Shown: piece after piece, positions 54,808 to 64,000 of the stretch
Numbering within the stretch: the first letter of the stretch is position 1
Layout of the letters: the number at the start of each line of letters is the position of its first letter
Origin: Fragilaria radians
Taxonomy: Eukaryota > Bacillariophyta > Fragilariophyceae > Fragilariales > Fragilariaceae
DNA: 64,000 bases
Direction: 5' to 3'
Assembly: GCA_900642245.1 (NCBI GenBank)
Contig: CAAAJI010000053.1
Span: 47,197 to 111,196 of the forward strand
The notes under the pieces: generated by a model
Databases searched by the model: none
The model's input: the letters and a program-made list of their open reading frames with translations, nothing else
What the model was told of the DNA's origin: nothing
Translations under genes and position numbers: made by a program

Positions 54808-56595
54808 ATGGATTTGATTGAGGGATCTGATGAAGAAAACACTCCAAGTCCTATTCTTCCAATAGCCCGAAAGCCTGATCGCCGATATCTTAATTCGGCA
54901 CCTATACCATCAATGCTGTCAAAGGTATCAATGGAACTTACGGTTCATGATGTCAAGAGAGGGGATTTAGTGCCCTTGCAAAATCTATCAAAGGCTGTGA
55001 TGTATCAGCCAGTTCAAGGCCCGCAATTGATGGACTCGCAGCGCACATCCACTGAGAAACCAGGAGAACTGCATGCTAACATCGCTTTTGACGACAACAC
55101 TTTCAATGAACAGCGAGTAGCATTTCAGCGAACTGGTAGGGCTTTTGCACCAAGTAGTTCCCTAGAAATTGTCACTCGAACTACATTGGGATACACAGAA
55201 TCCCGACTTCAGGAATTCGAGAAGGAAGCCGAAAATCGCCGCAAAAGGCCTAGATTTGAAGATGAGCGAGAGAAGCAATCTTTAGTAGTGGGCGATGATG
55301 ATGGAATTCAATTCGGTATTTGGGCACCACCTTCTCGTGAGGAAATTTGGCACGCTGATAATGCCTTATCTGATATTGCTCGCGGTGGCGTTGAAAGTCT
55401 TGCCCCAGAACAACTTGCGGAGCGAGAATTCTTAATTGAACAGAGGAAGCAAAAAGGCCTAGAGGAAGAGAATCAATTGAAAGAACCTGATATTGACAGG
55501 TTAGTTGAGCGGAAAATGGCTCATTTACTACCTCCAAGATTACAGGGAGAAGGACCAATAGAAGCGTCCTCGAAATTTCATGGAAAAGAAGAGTTTAACT
55601 ATAAAGGAAACTCTTGGATGGCCCCTCCTGCTGGTCTCGGTTCCATATTGGAAGAACCGAGTATCGACGATCATAAATGTTACATCCCTAAGAAATGCAT
55701 TCATCGTTTCACTGGGCACAACAAAGGCGTACATCGAATTCGGCTTTTTCCGAAAACAGGGCATCTGTTGCTCTCTGGTGGTCTGGATGGAAAGTGTAAA
55801 GTTTGGTCTATTGAAGAGAAGCAATTGATGCGTACCTATATTGGACATACTGCAGCAGTTCGAGATGTTCAATTCAATAACGACGGCAGCAAATTTGTTT
55901 CAGCTTCTTTTGATCGCTATCTTCGTCTCTGGAAAACGGAGACAGGAGAAGTTTTACAGACCTTCACAAATAGGAAAGTTCCCTACGTTGTGAAGTTCTA
56001 CCCGCACGATGACAACCTTTTTGTTGTTGGGTGTAGCGATAACAAAATTGTCACGTACAATGCAACAACAACCGAAATTACGCAAGAGTATAATCATCAT
56101 CTTGCTCCGGTAAATGCTATCTTATTTGTTGAAGATCATGGGACAAAGATGATCACTAGCAGTGATGACAAAAAGGTTTTAGTTTGGGAATGGGATATTG
56201 GTGTTCCCATTAAATATATATCAGATCCAACTATGCACTCTATGCCAACTATGGCCTTGCATCCATCAAAACAATTCTTCGTTGGACAGTCTCTCGACAA
56301 TCAAATAGTAGTCTTTCAAGGTCAAAATCGTTTTGCAATGCAACGCAAAAGACGTTTTGCCGGACATCAAGTTTCCGGATATGCGTGTGAGATGGCCTTC
56401 AGCCCAGATGGCCAATTCTTGGTAAGTGGTGATGGAAACGGAAAGCTTTGCTTTTGGGAATGGAAACGATCAAATCTGCTTCAAAAATATAAAGCACATG
56501 ACAAGGGTCCAGCAATCGCTTGTGTTTGGCATCCACTTCAACCTTCGCTTGTTTTTTCATGTGGTTGGGACGGGGTGATAAAGATGTGGCAATAA
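54808..56595 (+). CDS. CDC40: Pre-mRNA splicing factor PRP17/CDC40
   Basis: A 595 aa single-exon protein for the second step of splicing. The N-terminal third has the conserved PRP17 region with WAPPSREEIWHADNALSDIA and FHGKEEFNYKGNSWMAPP. The rest is a seven-repeat WD40 propeller: FTGHNKGVHRIRLFPKTGH, YIGHTAAVRDVQFNNDGSK, FDRYLRLWKTETGEVLQ, and the last repeat ends in SCGWDGVIKMWQ, where animal and yeast forms end in the same way. Length matches human CDC40 (579 aa). Start ATG at 54808, first in frame. Nuclear. Confidence 0.95.
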   Translation: MDLIEGSDEENTPSPILPIARKPDRRYLNSAPIPSMLSKVSMELTVHDVKRGDLVPLQNLSKAVMYQPVQGPQLMDSQRTSTEKPGELHANIAFDDNTFNEQRVAFQRTGRAFAPSSSLEIVTRTTLGYTESRLQEFEKEAENRRKRPRFEDEREKQSLVVGDDDGIQFGIWAPPSREEIWHADNALSDIARGGVESLAPEQLAEREFLIEQRKQKGLEEENQLKEPDIDRLVERKMAHLLPPRLQGEGPIEASSKFHGKEEFNYKGNSWMAPPAGLGSILEEPSIDDHKCYIPKKCIHRFTGHNKGVHRIRLFPKTGHLLLSGGLDGKCKVWSIEEKQLMRTYIGHTAAVRDVQFNNDGSKFVSASFDRYLRLWKTETGEVLQTFTNRKVPYVVKFYPHDDNLFVVGCSDNKIVTYNATTTEITQEYNHHLAPVNAILFVEDHGTKMITSSDDKKVLVWEWDIGVPIKYISDPTMHSMPTMALHPSKQFFVGQSLDNQIVVFQGQNRFAMQRKRRFAGHQVSGYACEMAFSPDGQFLVSGDGNGKLCFWEWKRSNLLQKYKAHDKGPAIACVWHPLQPSLVFSCGWDGVIKMWQ

Positions 56596-57567
56596 TACTT
56601 CTTTCTGAGACGTCAATTAGTTTGATGAAGTCTTGGCTGAAAAAATGTGACGTATCATTACTGGAGAGTAGTAGAGTGTAAACTGCAATATTCAACAAAT
56701 TTCTTTTTTCGCCCCTTATGTAGTGTTCTATTTGTGAAGCTTGAAAGAAAACATAATGCAAGAATCGTTTAATTTATATTTGATATCAGAAAGTTCAGCT
56801 TCATGAATGATAAGGAAAAGAGCGAGGCTTCATGTAGTAGAATGTCCTAGCTCCCAAGCAAATTAACTAATTGAAGAGATACGTCAAAAGCACAGGAGAT
56901 ACAATTATGTTCACTCAATTCCATCATGTTACAGTAAAAAGTTATCACAATCACAATTGCTACACTTAAAGGCTGTTTCTCTCTGCTACATCTTACTCAA
57001 CCCTTGGATTTTATAAACACAAATCTTCTTCGCTACTGGGACTACTTGGCTAGTATGTTCTTCGCCGCATGGGATGCAATCGATTCTAGGAAAACTTTGA
57101 GTATCCAATTTTCTTATTCTTCAATGATTGCAGAACAGCCATCATCAATCATGCATAAAGGAAAGAATTGGATGTATGATACAATTTAACAAAAGACTTC
57201 ATCGTATATTTCATTTGACTAATATTTTATTTACCAGCATTTCACTGTGGTTTCTTGCGAGCAGCAGGTTTCAATCCAGTCATTAGTAACGTCTTAGCAA
57301 GCATCCATGTCATCCTATTGTTCATTTAATATAGCATTGTGAGCATTATAGACATGTGGCATTCGTTTGATTGTGTTTGAGATTTTTCATCATCGAGATC
57401 ATTATGATTGTTCCTCTTTTCAACATTTTCATCCGTTAACAATCTAAGTCACAAAGTCAACCATAAAATGAAAGAATTGACACTGAAAAAATCAATGCCT
57501 GAAAGATCCTCATAGAATCTGATGTGTAAACAACATGTGTCGTCTCAACAGGAAGGTAACTGAAGCG
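56596..57567. other. Convergent spacer
   Basis: AT-rich, between PRP17 and the Cys/His-rich gene; nothing recognised. Confidence 0.35.
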
Positions 57568-58365
57568 TTAATTCCATGGAATAACTCCTTTACTTGGAAC
57601 ACTTGATTGTTCTTGGTAGGGTTGTCTATAGCTTTCAGTCAGGCTTCTACTTGCCTTACATTCTTCTTCACATGATATTGAGGAAGATTCGTTGGGTAGT
57701 TTAAAGTTTTGATGCACCTGCTGAAGAAGGCGAAGTAAATCCATTTTCCATTTTTCAACTTCGTCTCTATAATCGATTCCTGGACGTGATCTGATTAAAT
57801 TTACGACTTCTATTTCATGTTCGTTGAGAAGCAAGTTTTTACGGATTTGATCGTCGTCGAAATTAGTTTTCACACTTTGGATTTCGTCGACCAAAATCAT
57901 GGGAGGAACCGCATTATCATCAATATTCTTGGCTTCATGCTTTACTTCGCTTCTATCAGCGGACAAGACTCCAGTATTTTGTAACTGTGTGATAAATGGA
58001 AAGTTTGTACTGCCGTGAGCATGCCTCACATTAAAATTGCGTTTCGCAACAGCAGTTTGGCAATGTATGCAATATCGGAAACGACGACCAGAAGTCATGC
58101 ATAGTGGATGACAGCATGAAAGGACGGTCCCATGTTTGGTACCGAGCGGAATATCAATGTAAGCGAATCGAGCAACATGAGGCTTTTGTCCAGCAGTGAT
58201 GGTAACACCTCGAGCCTTGCAAGGTTGCCGAACAAAGTCTCCTTTGTTACTACGAATAACTTTACTTCCCCAGGTATCATCCCCTTTATCCAAAGATCCA
58301 CATAATTGATTCATTATTTCAGATGATAGCAAAACAGTCAATCCATCATCTTCTATATTGAACAT
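57568..58365 (-). CDS. Cys/His-rich protein, probable lineage-specific zinc-binding domain
   Basis: A 265 aa single-exon protein. The N-terminal half contains a compact cluster at residues 84-117: C84-C85-H86, C89, C99, C102, H115 and H117, in HGTVLSCCHPLCMTSGRRFR then YCIHCQTAVAKRNFNVRHAH. The spacing looks like a zinc site. I recall the motif FRYC-x2-C-x3-VAKRNF-x3-RH as recurrent in diatom genome proteins of unknown role; this is memory, not a search. A helical C-terminal half follows (LLLNEHEIEVVNLIRSRPGI, then KWKMDLLRLLQQVHQNF), rich in acidic and Ser residues at the end. Nothing suggests membrane or secretion. Role unknown. Confidence 0.65.
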   Translation of the reverse strand: MFNIEDDGLTVLLSSEIMNQLCGSLDKGDDTWGSKVIRSNKGDFVRQPCKARGVTITAGQKPHVARFAYIDIPLGTKHGTVLSCCHPLCMTSGRRFRYCIHCQTAVAKRNFNVRHAHGSTNFPFITQLQNTGVLSADRSEVKHEAKNIDDNAVPPMILVDEIQSVKTNFDDDQIRKNLLLNEHEIEVVNLIRSRPGIDYRDEVEKWKMDLLRLLQQVHQNFKLPNESSSISCEEECKASRSLTESYRQPYQEQSSVPSKGVIPWN

Positions 58366-59392
58366 ACCGATTTGGGTTCAGATGCTCTTACAGTCGTTTA
58401 TGATCAAATTAATGAGATAAATTTGTGGGGAGCGAAACGAGAGTAAGATTACGTAGTGAGGAGTATAAAATTGGAACGATTGAATTAGTAGCCAGAAACG
58501 TTAGTATGGAATTCCCGAACAAATTGCCCAATAAGAACTCTAGACCGTGTCGTGCGGACAGTCGTTTCATGAACAAAAAGGAATTCGACTGAGAGAACTC
58601 GAATATCCACTCTTTTCCAAAGGGCAACAAGTCTCTATAAGGATAACTTTCATGAGAGTTAAGAAATTTGCATAGCTCCAAGGATTAACAGCTAGGCATG
58701 ATGATATTTTTAAAAAGCAAAACCGCTTTACTTTGATTTTTGGAAGCACCTCACTAACCTGCAGGCAATAAATCTCGTAAACTTTTTAAGGAGTTTCCTC
58801 CACGTGGTGGTCTAGTGTAGAACTCCTCAAACATATTTTGATGATGCCATTCCTTCTAGAAAATAAATTTTACTTGCACAATATCTCAAGGCTTGTCACC
58901 AACTAAATCTGAAGTGAATGACATTCTTTGTTGTTGCATGGATATAGGTTAAACTATCTCAATCATTGATTCGTTTCACTTCGTATGCGATTTTAGACTA
59001 AGAAATGGTCCAATAATGTAAATCGTGATATTTGAATCCAAGTTGTTAAACATAATTTCCTAGTTAGAAAAGATATTGCATCCTTCCAATGCTCTGTTTA
59101 TGAGAAATATATAGTTCAAGCTGTAGCAAATTTGTGAGGAATAAATAGGCAAAGCATGCATTTCCTTCAATAGATGTTTAGTGTCATGTCATAACATTCG
59201 ACAGGCACGGATGGAGCAGCACAAGTGCGTGAAAAAGAAACGAAAGTGTAATTCAATGTATATGTCTTGAAGACGAAAAATATAAAAAATGATCAGAAAA
59301 CGACCCAAAATGGACTGTTTAAGCCTATTGAAAAAGTGTTTTTTATGACAAGGATGACAGAAAGAGAATTACATGATTGACAATTTTGGTGT
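58366..59392. other. Spacer, no gene seen
   Basis: About 1 kb of AT-rich DNA; short open stretches on the minus strand (58409-58749) carry no recognisable domain. Confidence 0.3.
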
Positions 59393-59727
59393 GTGATGTT
59401 CCAATTTTCTTTGAAGTCAAAGGCCCAATCAAACTTTACCCTTTCCACCACAGAGGCAGAGTATTTTGCATCATGCCACGTTATAGTGATGGAAGCAATT
59501 GGAACTAAAATCCGTATACACATGAAACCTAATTTGATAATTCTGGGGCTTTTTTCGTGTCTGAAAACAGGACTTCATTAGTGAGGATGAAACATATTGA
59601 TATGAAGAACCACTCTCTACGTGAGCAGATGCAGAAGGAAGCAATTAAAATAAGTTTGTGCGATCCGAGGAAGTTCGGAAGAGTATCGGAGGAGAGAGAA
59701 ATACCTATCATACTAAAACTGCGGTAG
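59393..59727 (+). mobile_element. Ty1/copia-type retrotransposon relic (C-terminal RNase H region)
   Basis: The + strand reads SLKSKAQSNFTLSTTEAEYF and continues ASCHVIVMEA, matching the copia RNase H block Ser-Lys-x-Gln-x4-Leu-Ser-x-Thr-Glu-Ala-Glu-Tyr. After a frameshift near 59565 it continues ENRTSLVRMKHIDMKNHSLR then EQMQKEAIKI, matching the C-terminal block Lys-His-Ile-Asp-x3-His-x2-Arg-Glu. The order and spacing are those of the end of a copia polyprotein, with missing residues between the blocks. No LTR or primer-binding site was recognised. Confidence 0.7.
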
Positions 59728-60753
59728 GATGAAAGAATGAGGAGGCAAAGCTTATAAGAGCAAGGGTGTCAAAGGGTCTTTTTTTAAATTTCATAATTGT
59801 TTTGATTACCTGTCTTATATTGTTTGATTGCTTGTAACTGATCTTACAAGAGTTTTAACGTAAGATGGCCTTATTAAACATCATACAACGAGGCAAAGAT
59901 ATTGTTGATGAGGTATTGTGCTTTGATGTCTTGTTTTTCTCTATCCATCAAGTGGCATACTCTTGACTCATTGATACGCACTATCAAGTCAGTACAGGTG
60001 CACTTGAATCGACTTTCGCTCATTTTTATTTCTAAAGAGATATTATATTTCTAAATTATTTATTGCCTTGATAGGTTGAGCCGAACAAGCAGCCTGTATC
60101 AATTTTACAACTAACAATAATTAGCAAACGCTACGCTTTCATCAGTAAAACTTTTATTGGACGTACTAGTCAACAATTCCTAGAGAAAAAATTTAATTGA
60201 TTGAACACTTTGACCATAATCCTTTTCTTACGAATCTCTATTCTACCTTAGGTAATCACTGGGGTTGTTACAATAAAAAGAATATCTCATGACAATCTTT
60301 ATCAGAAGTACGTAAAGAAAAAGGCTCATTGATTGCATACTTTGACCATAATTTTCTTTTTCTTAAGCAATCAGTAGGATTAGAGCCCATAATCGGTCTC
60401 AAGATAAAAATCTGCCTTGCTGAAATGGTTTGTCTGGATCCTACTACTTTCCTGCTACTAAAAAAGTTGCACATCCGATCTGGCCGGTGCTACCCCTTTA
60501 CCCTTGTGAGTTTTGTTTGTACAGTAATACTCGAGAAAGTAATTAGGTCAACTAGTAAAACTTGAATATTTTGTCATGCACCAGATTTTATGACCTACAA
60601 ATTCTAGGTTCACAAACAACAATCATAAATGTCTATGTCATAATTCTTGCTGGAAATGTAAAAATTCAAATTCACATTCTCTTTTGTAAAATAGTTAACC
60701 GGAGCAAAGCAAGCACCAACTAAAAACTAGTAACTAATTAAAGCAATTGTTGA
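59728..60753. other. Spacer between copia relic and SPOUT gene
   Basis: About 1 kb. An LTR of the relic could lie here, but no terminal repeat is evident. Two similar words, ttgaacactttgaccataat near 60204 and ttgcatactttgaccataat near 60332, each followed by a ttttctta-type stretch, form a short imperfect direct repeat about 128 bp apart. Confidence 0.35.
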
Positions 60754-62193
60754 ATGGAGTCGTTAGGAATTCATAGAGAATACGGAATCCAAAACTCCGT
60801 TGTACTTTTGTCCAATCATTACCTTTTTTCATTTTTCTGTATTTCTTCAATGCTTGAGGGTGATGTGTCAACCATGAACGAGTCGCAAGACATACCCTCC
60901 ACTCGAAATAATCGAAAGGAAGAGGCCAAGGTTCTTAAGAGAAAACTCATATCGGATGCAGGAGGAATGCGCCCTAGAAGGACTGTAACGGATTTCGAAA
61001 TGACAGAGCGCAAGACAAAAGGTACTCGGAAGAAAGAATCTAGCCATCGATTTGGTCGAGTAATGGAGACCGCACCTTGCCGAGATAAACCGCGTACATC
61101 AACACTGAGTATTGCGATTCCAGGATCAATAGTATCCAATTGCCAAACCAGAGAGCTGCAAACATTGCTCGTAGGGCAAATTGCAAGAGCAGCAACCATT
61201 TATCACGTTGACGAAATTATCGTTTTCGACGATAAACTCGCTGTAGAGAAGAAGGCATACTTCAAAGCGAATCGTGCTAATCGTGTACCTGAGCGTGAAA
61301 AGCCCAGAATCGTGGAAGAGGAAACACCGGACGGTAACGAAACCTCAAAAAAGTCAGATCCGCATACCTTTATGGCCCGAGTTTTGCAGTATTGTGAATG
61401 TCCTCAGTATCTCCGACGGAACTTCTTCCCCATGCATAGGGATCTCCAATTTACAGGACTTCTAAGCCCTATTGATGCTCCCCACCATGTTCGTGCCGAT
61501 GATCGTTGCAAATATCGTGAGGGTGTAGTGCTGGACAAAAAGGGTCCAAATGGCGGATCTCTGGTGAATTGCGGGATCCGAAATCGACCTGTCGAAATAG
61601 ATCGCGTTCTCAAAACAGGAATCCGCTGTACTGTCCAATTAGACGTAAAAGCCTACGGAAGTGCCAATCATATGAAAGGAAAGGTCGTTTCACCGTCAAC
61701 TCCCAGAGAAGACGACGGAACCTATTGGGGATATACAACAAGATTAGCTGAAAGTATTCACGATGCCATCAATGCTTGTCCCTTCGATGAACCGTATGAC
61801 TTAAAAATTGGAACTAGTGAACGAGGAGATATCTCAGTTGATGATACAGACTTTAGTATACCTACATACAAACATTCGCTTATTGTATTTGGAGGGGTCT
61901 CAGGCATCGAAGAATGTGTAGACGCTGACGAAAATTGTAAAATCCCTGGATCTCTCAGCAAGAAGCTTTTCGACGTTTGGGTGAACACTGTTCCGTTTCA
62001 AGGGTCTCGCACAGTTCGAACAGAGGAAGCAGTCATTATTAGTTTGGCAAGGCTTAGCCCATTCTTGATGAAAAATAAAGATGAGTCACAAAATTCAAAA
62101 GCAAAGTCAACAACTATTTCTGAACAGAGTACTGAATGCCCCAGATTTAGTGATAGCGAGGTTTCAGAAGAATCGGATGGTGAAGAGAAATGA
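60754..62193 (+). CDS. SPOUT1/CENP-32-like RNA methyltransferase
   Basis: A 479 aa single-exon protein of the SPOUT1/C9orf114 (DUF171) family of knotted SAM-dependent RNA methyltransferases; the human member also localises to spindles and kinetochores. The family core is clear: STLSIAIPGSIVSNCQTREL, RAATIYHVDEIIVFDD, FMARVLQYCECPQYLRRNFF with PMHRDLQFTGLLSPIDAPHH, then KYREGVVL and, near the end, SLIVFGGVSGIE, VNTVPFQGSRTVRTEEAVII and SLARL, which form the knot. The N-terminus is basic (EEAKVLKRKLI, RERKTKGTRKKE-like) and probably nuclear. ATGs at 60754, 60850 and 60874 are all possible starts; the core does not decide between them. Confidence 0.88.
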   Translation: MESLGIHREYGIQNSVVLLSNHYLFSFFCISSMLEGDVSTMNESQDIPSTRNNRKEEAKVLKRKLISDAGGMRPRRTVTDFEMTERKTKGTRKKESSHRFGRVMETAPCRDKPRTSTLSIAIPGSIVSNCQTRELQTLLVGQIARAATIYHVDEIIVFDDKLAVEKKAYFKANRANRVPEREKPRIVEEETPDGNETSKKSDPHTFMARVLQYCECPQYLRRNFFPMHRDLQFTGLLSPIDAPHHVRADDRCKYREGVVLDKKGPNGGSLVNCGIRNRPVEIDRVLKTGIRCTVQLDVKAYGSANHMKGKVVSPSTPREDDGTYWGYTTRLAESIHDAINACPFDEPYDLKIGTSERGDISVDDTDFSIPTYKHSLIVFGGVSGIEECVDADENCKIPGSLSKKLFDVWVNTVPFQGSRTVRTEEAVIISLARLSPFLMKNKDESQNSKAKSTTISEQSTECPRFSDSEVSEESDGEEK

Positions 62194-64000
62194 CAGGTTG
62201 GAAATCCCGAGTATGTCACTATTGAGGGGACATAGGGACTCATCCGTGTCCATAATCTGTAATATATATCTCTTGCTTGTACTTGAGATCATTGAGTTAA
62301 GATCAATATATTTTACATCTCACTTTCTTCTACACTTTCTCTATTTTGATAATATTTAATCGTAGTTGTCCCTATCTACCTTTTGTTAAACAACGTTTTG
62401 TTCTTAACCTGGAAATCAAGATTTACTCCACTAATGCATGATTTTGCCTATTACTCGCTAAAGCCTAGTATTTCACATGCATGACTTGAAATCTCGTGTA
62501 CGTCAAATCCTAAAAAAAACATTTCAATTACAAACCCATAAACCAAGGTACAATCATGAAGGTCTTCTGTCTGACTTTTCAAGTCTTAAATAAGGCTACA
62601 GCTCTCCTTTGTATTGAGATCCATTAGCGCTTAAAGAAGAGGTATATCGTCACGAACCTTCTTATTTATTGGTCTGGATTATGTAGAAGAAGTTTTATCT
62701 CAGCAGTCAATCCTAGGTTGAACTGTATTTACTTCATCTACAGAAAAGACAATTCTTGTGTTAGTGAAGCTTCTGAACCAAGTTATCAGCTACATGATGG
62801 AGAAGTAATGTTGAGAACAAAAGAACAACGCTTCGACTAAAATCCTGCCCTTTTTCCAGAACCTAATTTTGAAGAGTATCGAAACGAGATGGAGTTTTGT
62901 CAAGGTATGTAAGCCTGTTTAAATAAAAATATAAGAATAATCTAGATTTTTCTATGACAATGATTAAAGCTAGGGCTGATGAATCTTGATTGCTAAAAAA
63001 AGACAGAAACACCAATTTGTATAGTGGAGGTATGAAAGCATAGACTAAGACGCTTAAAGGATATTTGGTCAGAGAGGAGCAGAATGTGCATTTTAACCTG
63101 ATTTCTAGAAATGTAGTCTAAGCAAAGGAGTGCATTGCCTTCTTTGAGGAAGTGCATTCAATTTCACAAGCCATGAAGAAAGATGTTTGTTCTTTGTTTA
63201 GAAGTTCCTCTTAAGAAGCCCAAACTAATGCAGAGATAGGTAAAATTGTCAACAATACTGATGAATGCATTGAATCTTTGAGGCTATATTTACGGGAAGC
63301 TAACCAAGTAGATGTCTTCAGAAGTAGTAATGTTTCCGGTAATCAACATGATCTACAAACGATACAAGATGATAAAGTGTGTTTGCAAAATATCATCAAT
63401 CGCCAAGAACAGAGTGGACAAATGGAGATCAAGACTTGATGCGATTATTGCTTCTGTGGTCTTTTCTATAAACATACTTTCTATTTTAACAAAAGTCTTT
63501 TTAAGGAAACTAAAACTCAATCATTGCATTAAAGGATTTGACAAAACCATTTATATTTATCACCATATGTTTGGACGCCCATATTTTATTTGTCAGAGTA
63601 CAAATCACTTTTTGCATTAGTGCCACTTGTTGAAGAAACAATTGATTCCTTTATTGAAAAAAACTATGGATCGCACATTTGTAACAAAGCAAAACTTCCC
63701 ACAAGGCAGACAAGAATTGGCTCCTTCTGTGAAATTGGGGTTGCAGAGGACAACACATCGAAGAAAGAGAAAAAGGGTTCATCCACAAAAGCAAAATAAT
63801 AGAAGCAGACTGTTTTAAGTATATGGTTGATAGAAGGTACGGAAGCAGAACTTAGAGAGAAGTGAGTTTGAATCAGAAATTGAGGAGCAATTTGGTATTT
63901 CGTCAGAAGAAAGGCACCCTACCCTGTATTGGTAATTTAATGTGTGAACACAATGTTACGAGGAGAATTATCATGGAATGAACGTGCTCAAAGAATATAC
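62194..64000. other. Window end, no supported gene
   Basis: AT-rich. Between about 63300 and 63800 the + strand has protein-like pieces in alternating frames, such as LVPLVEETIDSFIEKNYGSH and NQHDLQTIQDDKVCLQNI, which suggests a decayed or intron-broken gene. No start, family or splice model can be given, and it may continue past the window. Confidence 0.3.

Noticed and set aside
63312..63818. Possible gene at the window edge.
   Set aside because: Coding-like pieces change frame repeatedly, with no start, no family and no clear splice sites; noted only as possible debris.
1..64000. CRISPR arrays, prokaryotic operons, phage or defence islands.
   Set aside because: No regularly spaced repeats, no operon-like spacing and introns throughout; the window is eukaryotic nuclear DNA.

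Overview
The window is nuclear DNA of a eukaryote, most likely a diatom or a close photosynthetic stramenopile. The evidence is: AT-rich sequence, genes on both strands without operons, short GT-AG introns (nine resolved here, about 59-108 bp), purely eukaryotic genes (MAD1, PRP17, ARF-GAP, UBE2K, WDR55, Yippee), and several proteins with a signal peptide followed by a transit-like segment, as expected for a red-lineage complex plastid (TIC22-like protein, aldo/keto reductase, chloroplast-type proteins). The species cannot be told from the sequence. A 610-base assembly gap (Ns) lies at 50233-50842.

Layout. 1-10 kb: WDR55 (+), a CYTH/thiamine-triphosphatase-like protein (-), a LuxR-type response regulator with an N-terminal hydrophobic leader (+), and spindle checkpoint MAD1 (-). 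10-24 kb: a MgtE-type channel domain (+), a plastid-type protein of unknown function (+), a gag-like retroelement remnant (-), an ARFGAP2/3-like gene (-), a decayed UBA-domain gene (+), an At5g03900-like membrane protein (-) and a basic nuclear-type protein (+). 24-34 kb is the densest block: PAP2 lipid phosphatase (-), topoisomerase VI subunit B (+), aldo/keto reductase with an apparent thylakoid-lumen presequence (-), TIC22-like (+) and a membrane-anchored C2-TerD-TerD protein (-). 34-39 kb is gene-poor and holds a degenerate repeat pair and a Ty1/copia relic. 39-49 kb: a hypothetical (+), Yippee (-), a SANT/Myb-like protein (+), a CCHC zinc-knuckle protein (-), a 2H cyclic phosphodiesterase (+) and a RING-H2 E3 (-). 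After the gap: UBE2K-type E2 (+), a tandem MAPR/cytochrome-b5-like protein (-), PRP17/CDC40 (+), a Cys/His-rich lineage-type protein (-), a second copia relic (+) and a SPOUT1/CENP-32-like methyltransferase (+). The last 1.8 kb shows no convincing gene.

Functional grouping. Plastid: TIC22-like, response regulator, aldo/keto reductase, At4g37920-like and At5g03900-like proteins. Nuclear RNA and ribosome biogenesis: WDR55, PRP17, SPOUT1-like, 2H phosphodiesterase. Chromosome biology: MAD1, TOP6B. Ubiquitin: UBE2K, RING-H2, and the UBA pseudogene. The genes are neighbours rather than a pathway cluster, but many are packed head-to-head or tail-to-tail with spacers of 22-160 bp.

A caution for any reader: four reading frames (MAD1, the At5g03900-like gene, the SANT-like gene and the gag-like remnant) are each broken by one frameshift that a single extra base in a nucleotide run would repair. 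This pattern points to homopolymer under-calling in the assembly rather than four separate gene deaths. I found no clearly new multi-gene system. The most unusual single items are the lumen-type aldo/keto reductase with a substituted catalytic histidine, the C2-TerD-TerD protein, and the leader-bearing LuxR response regulator.
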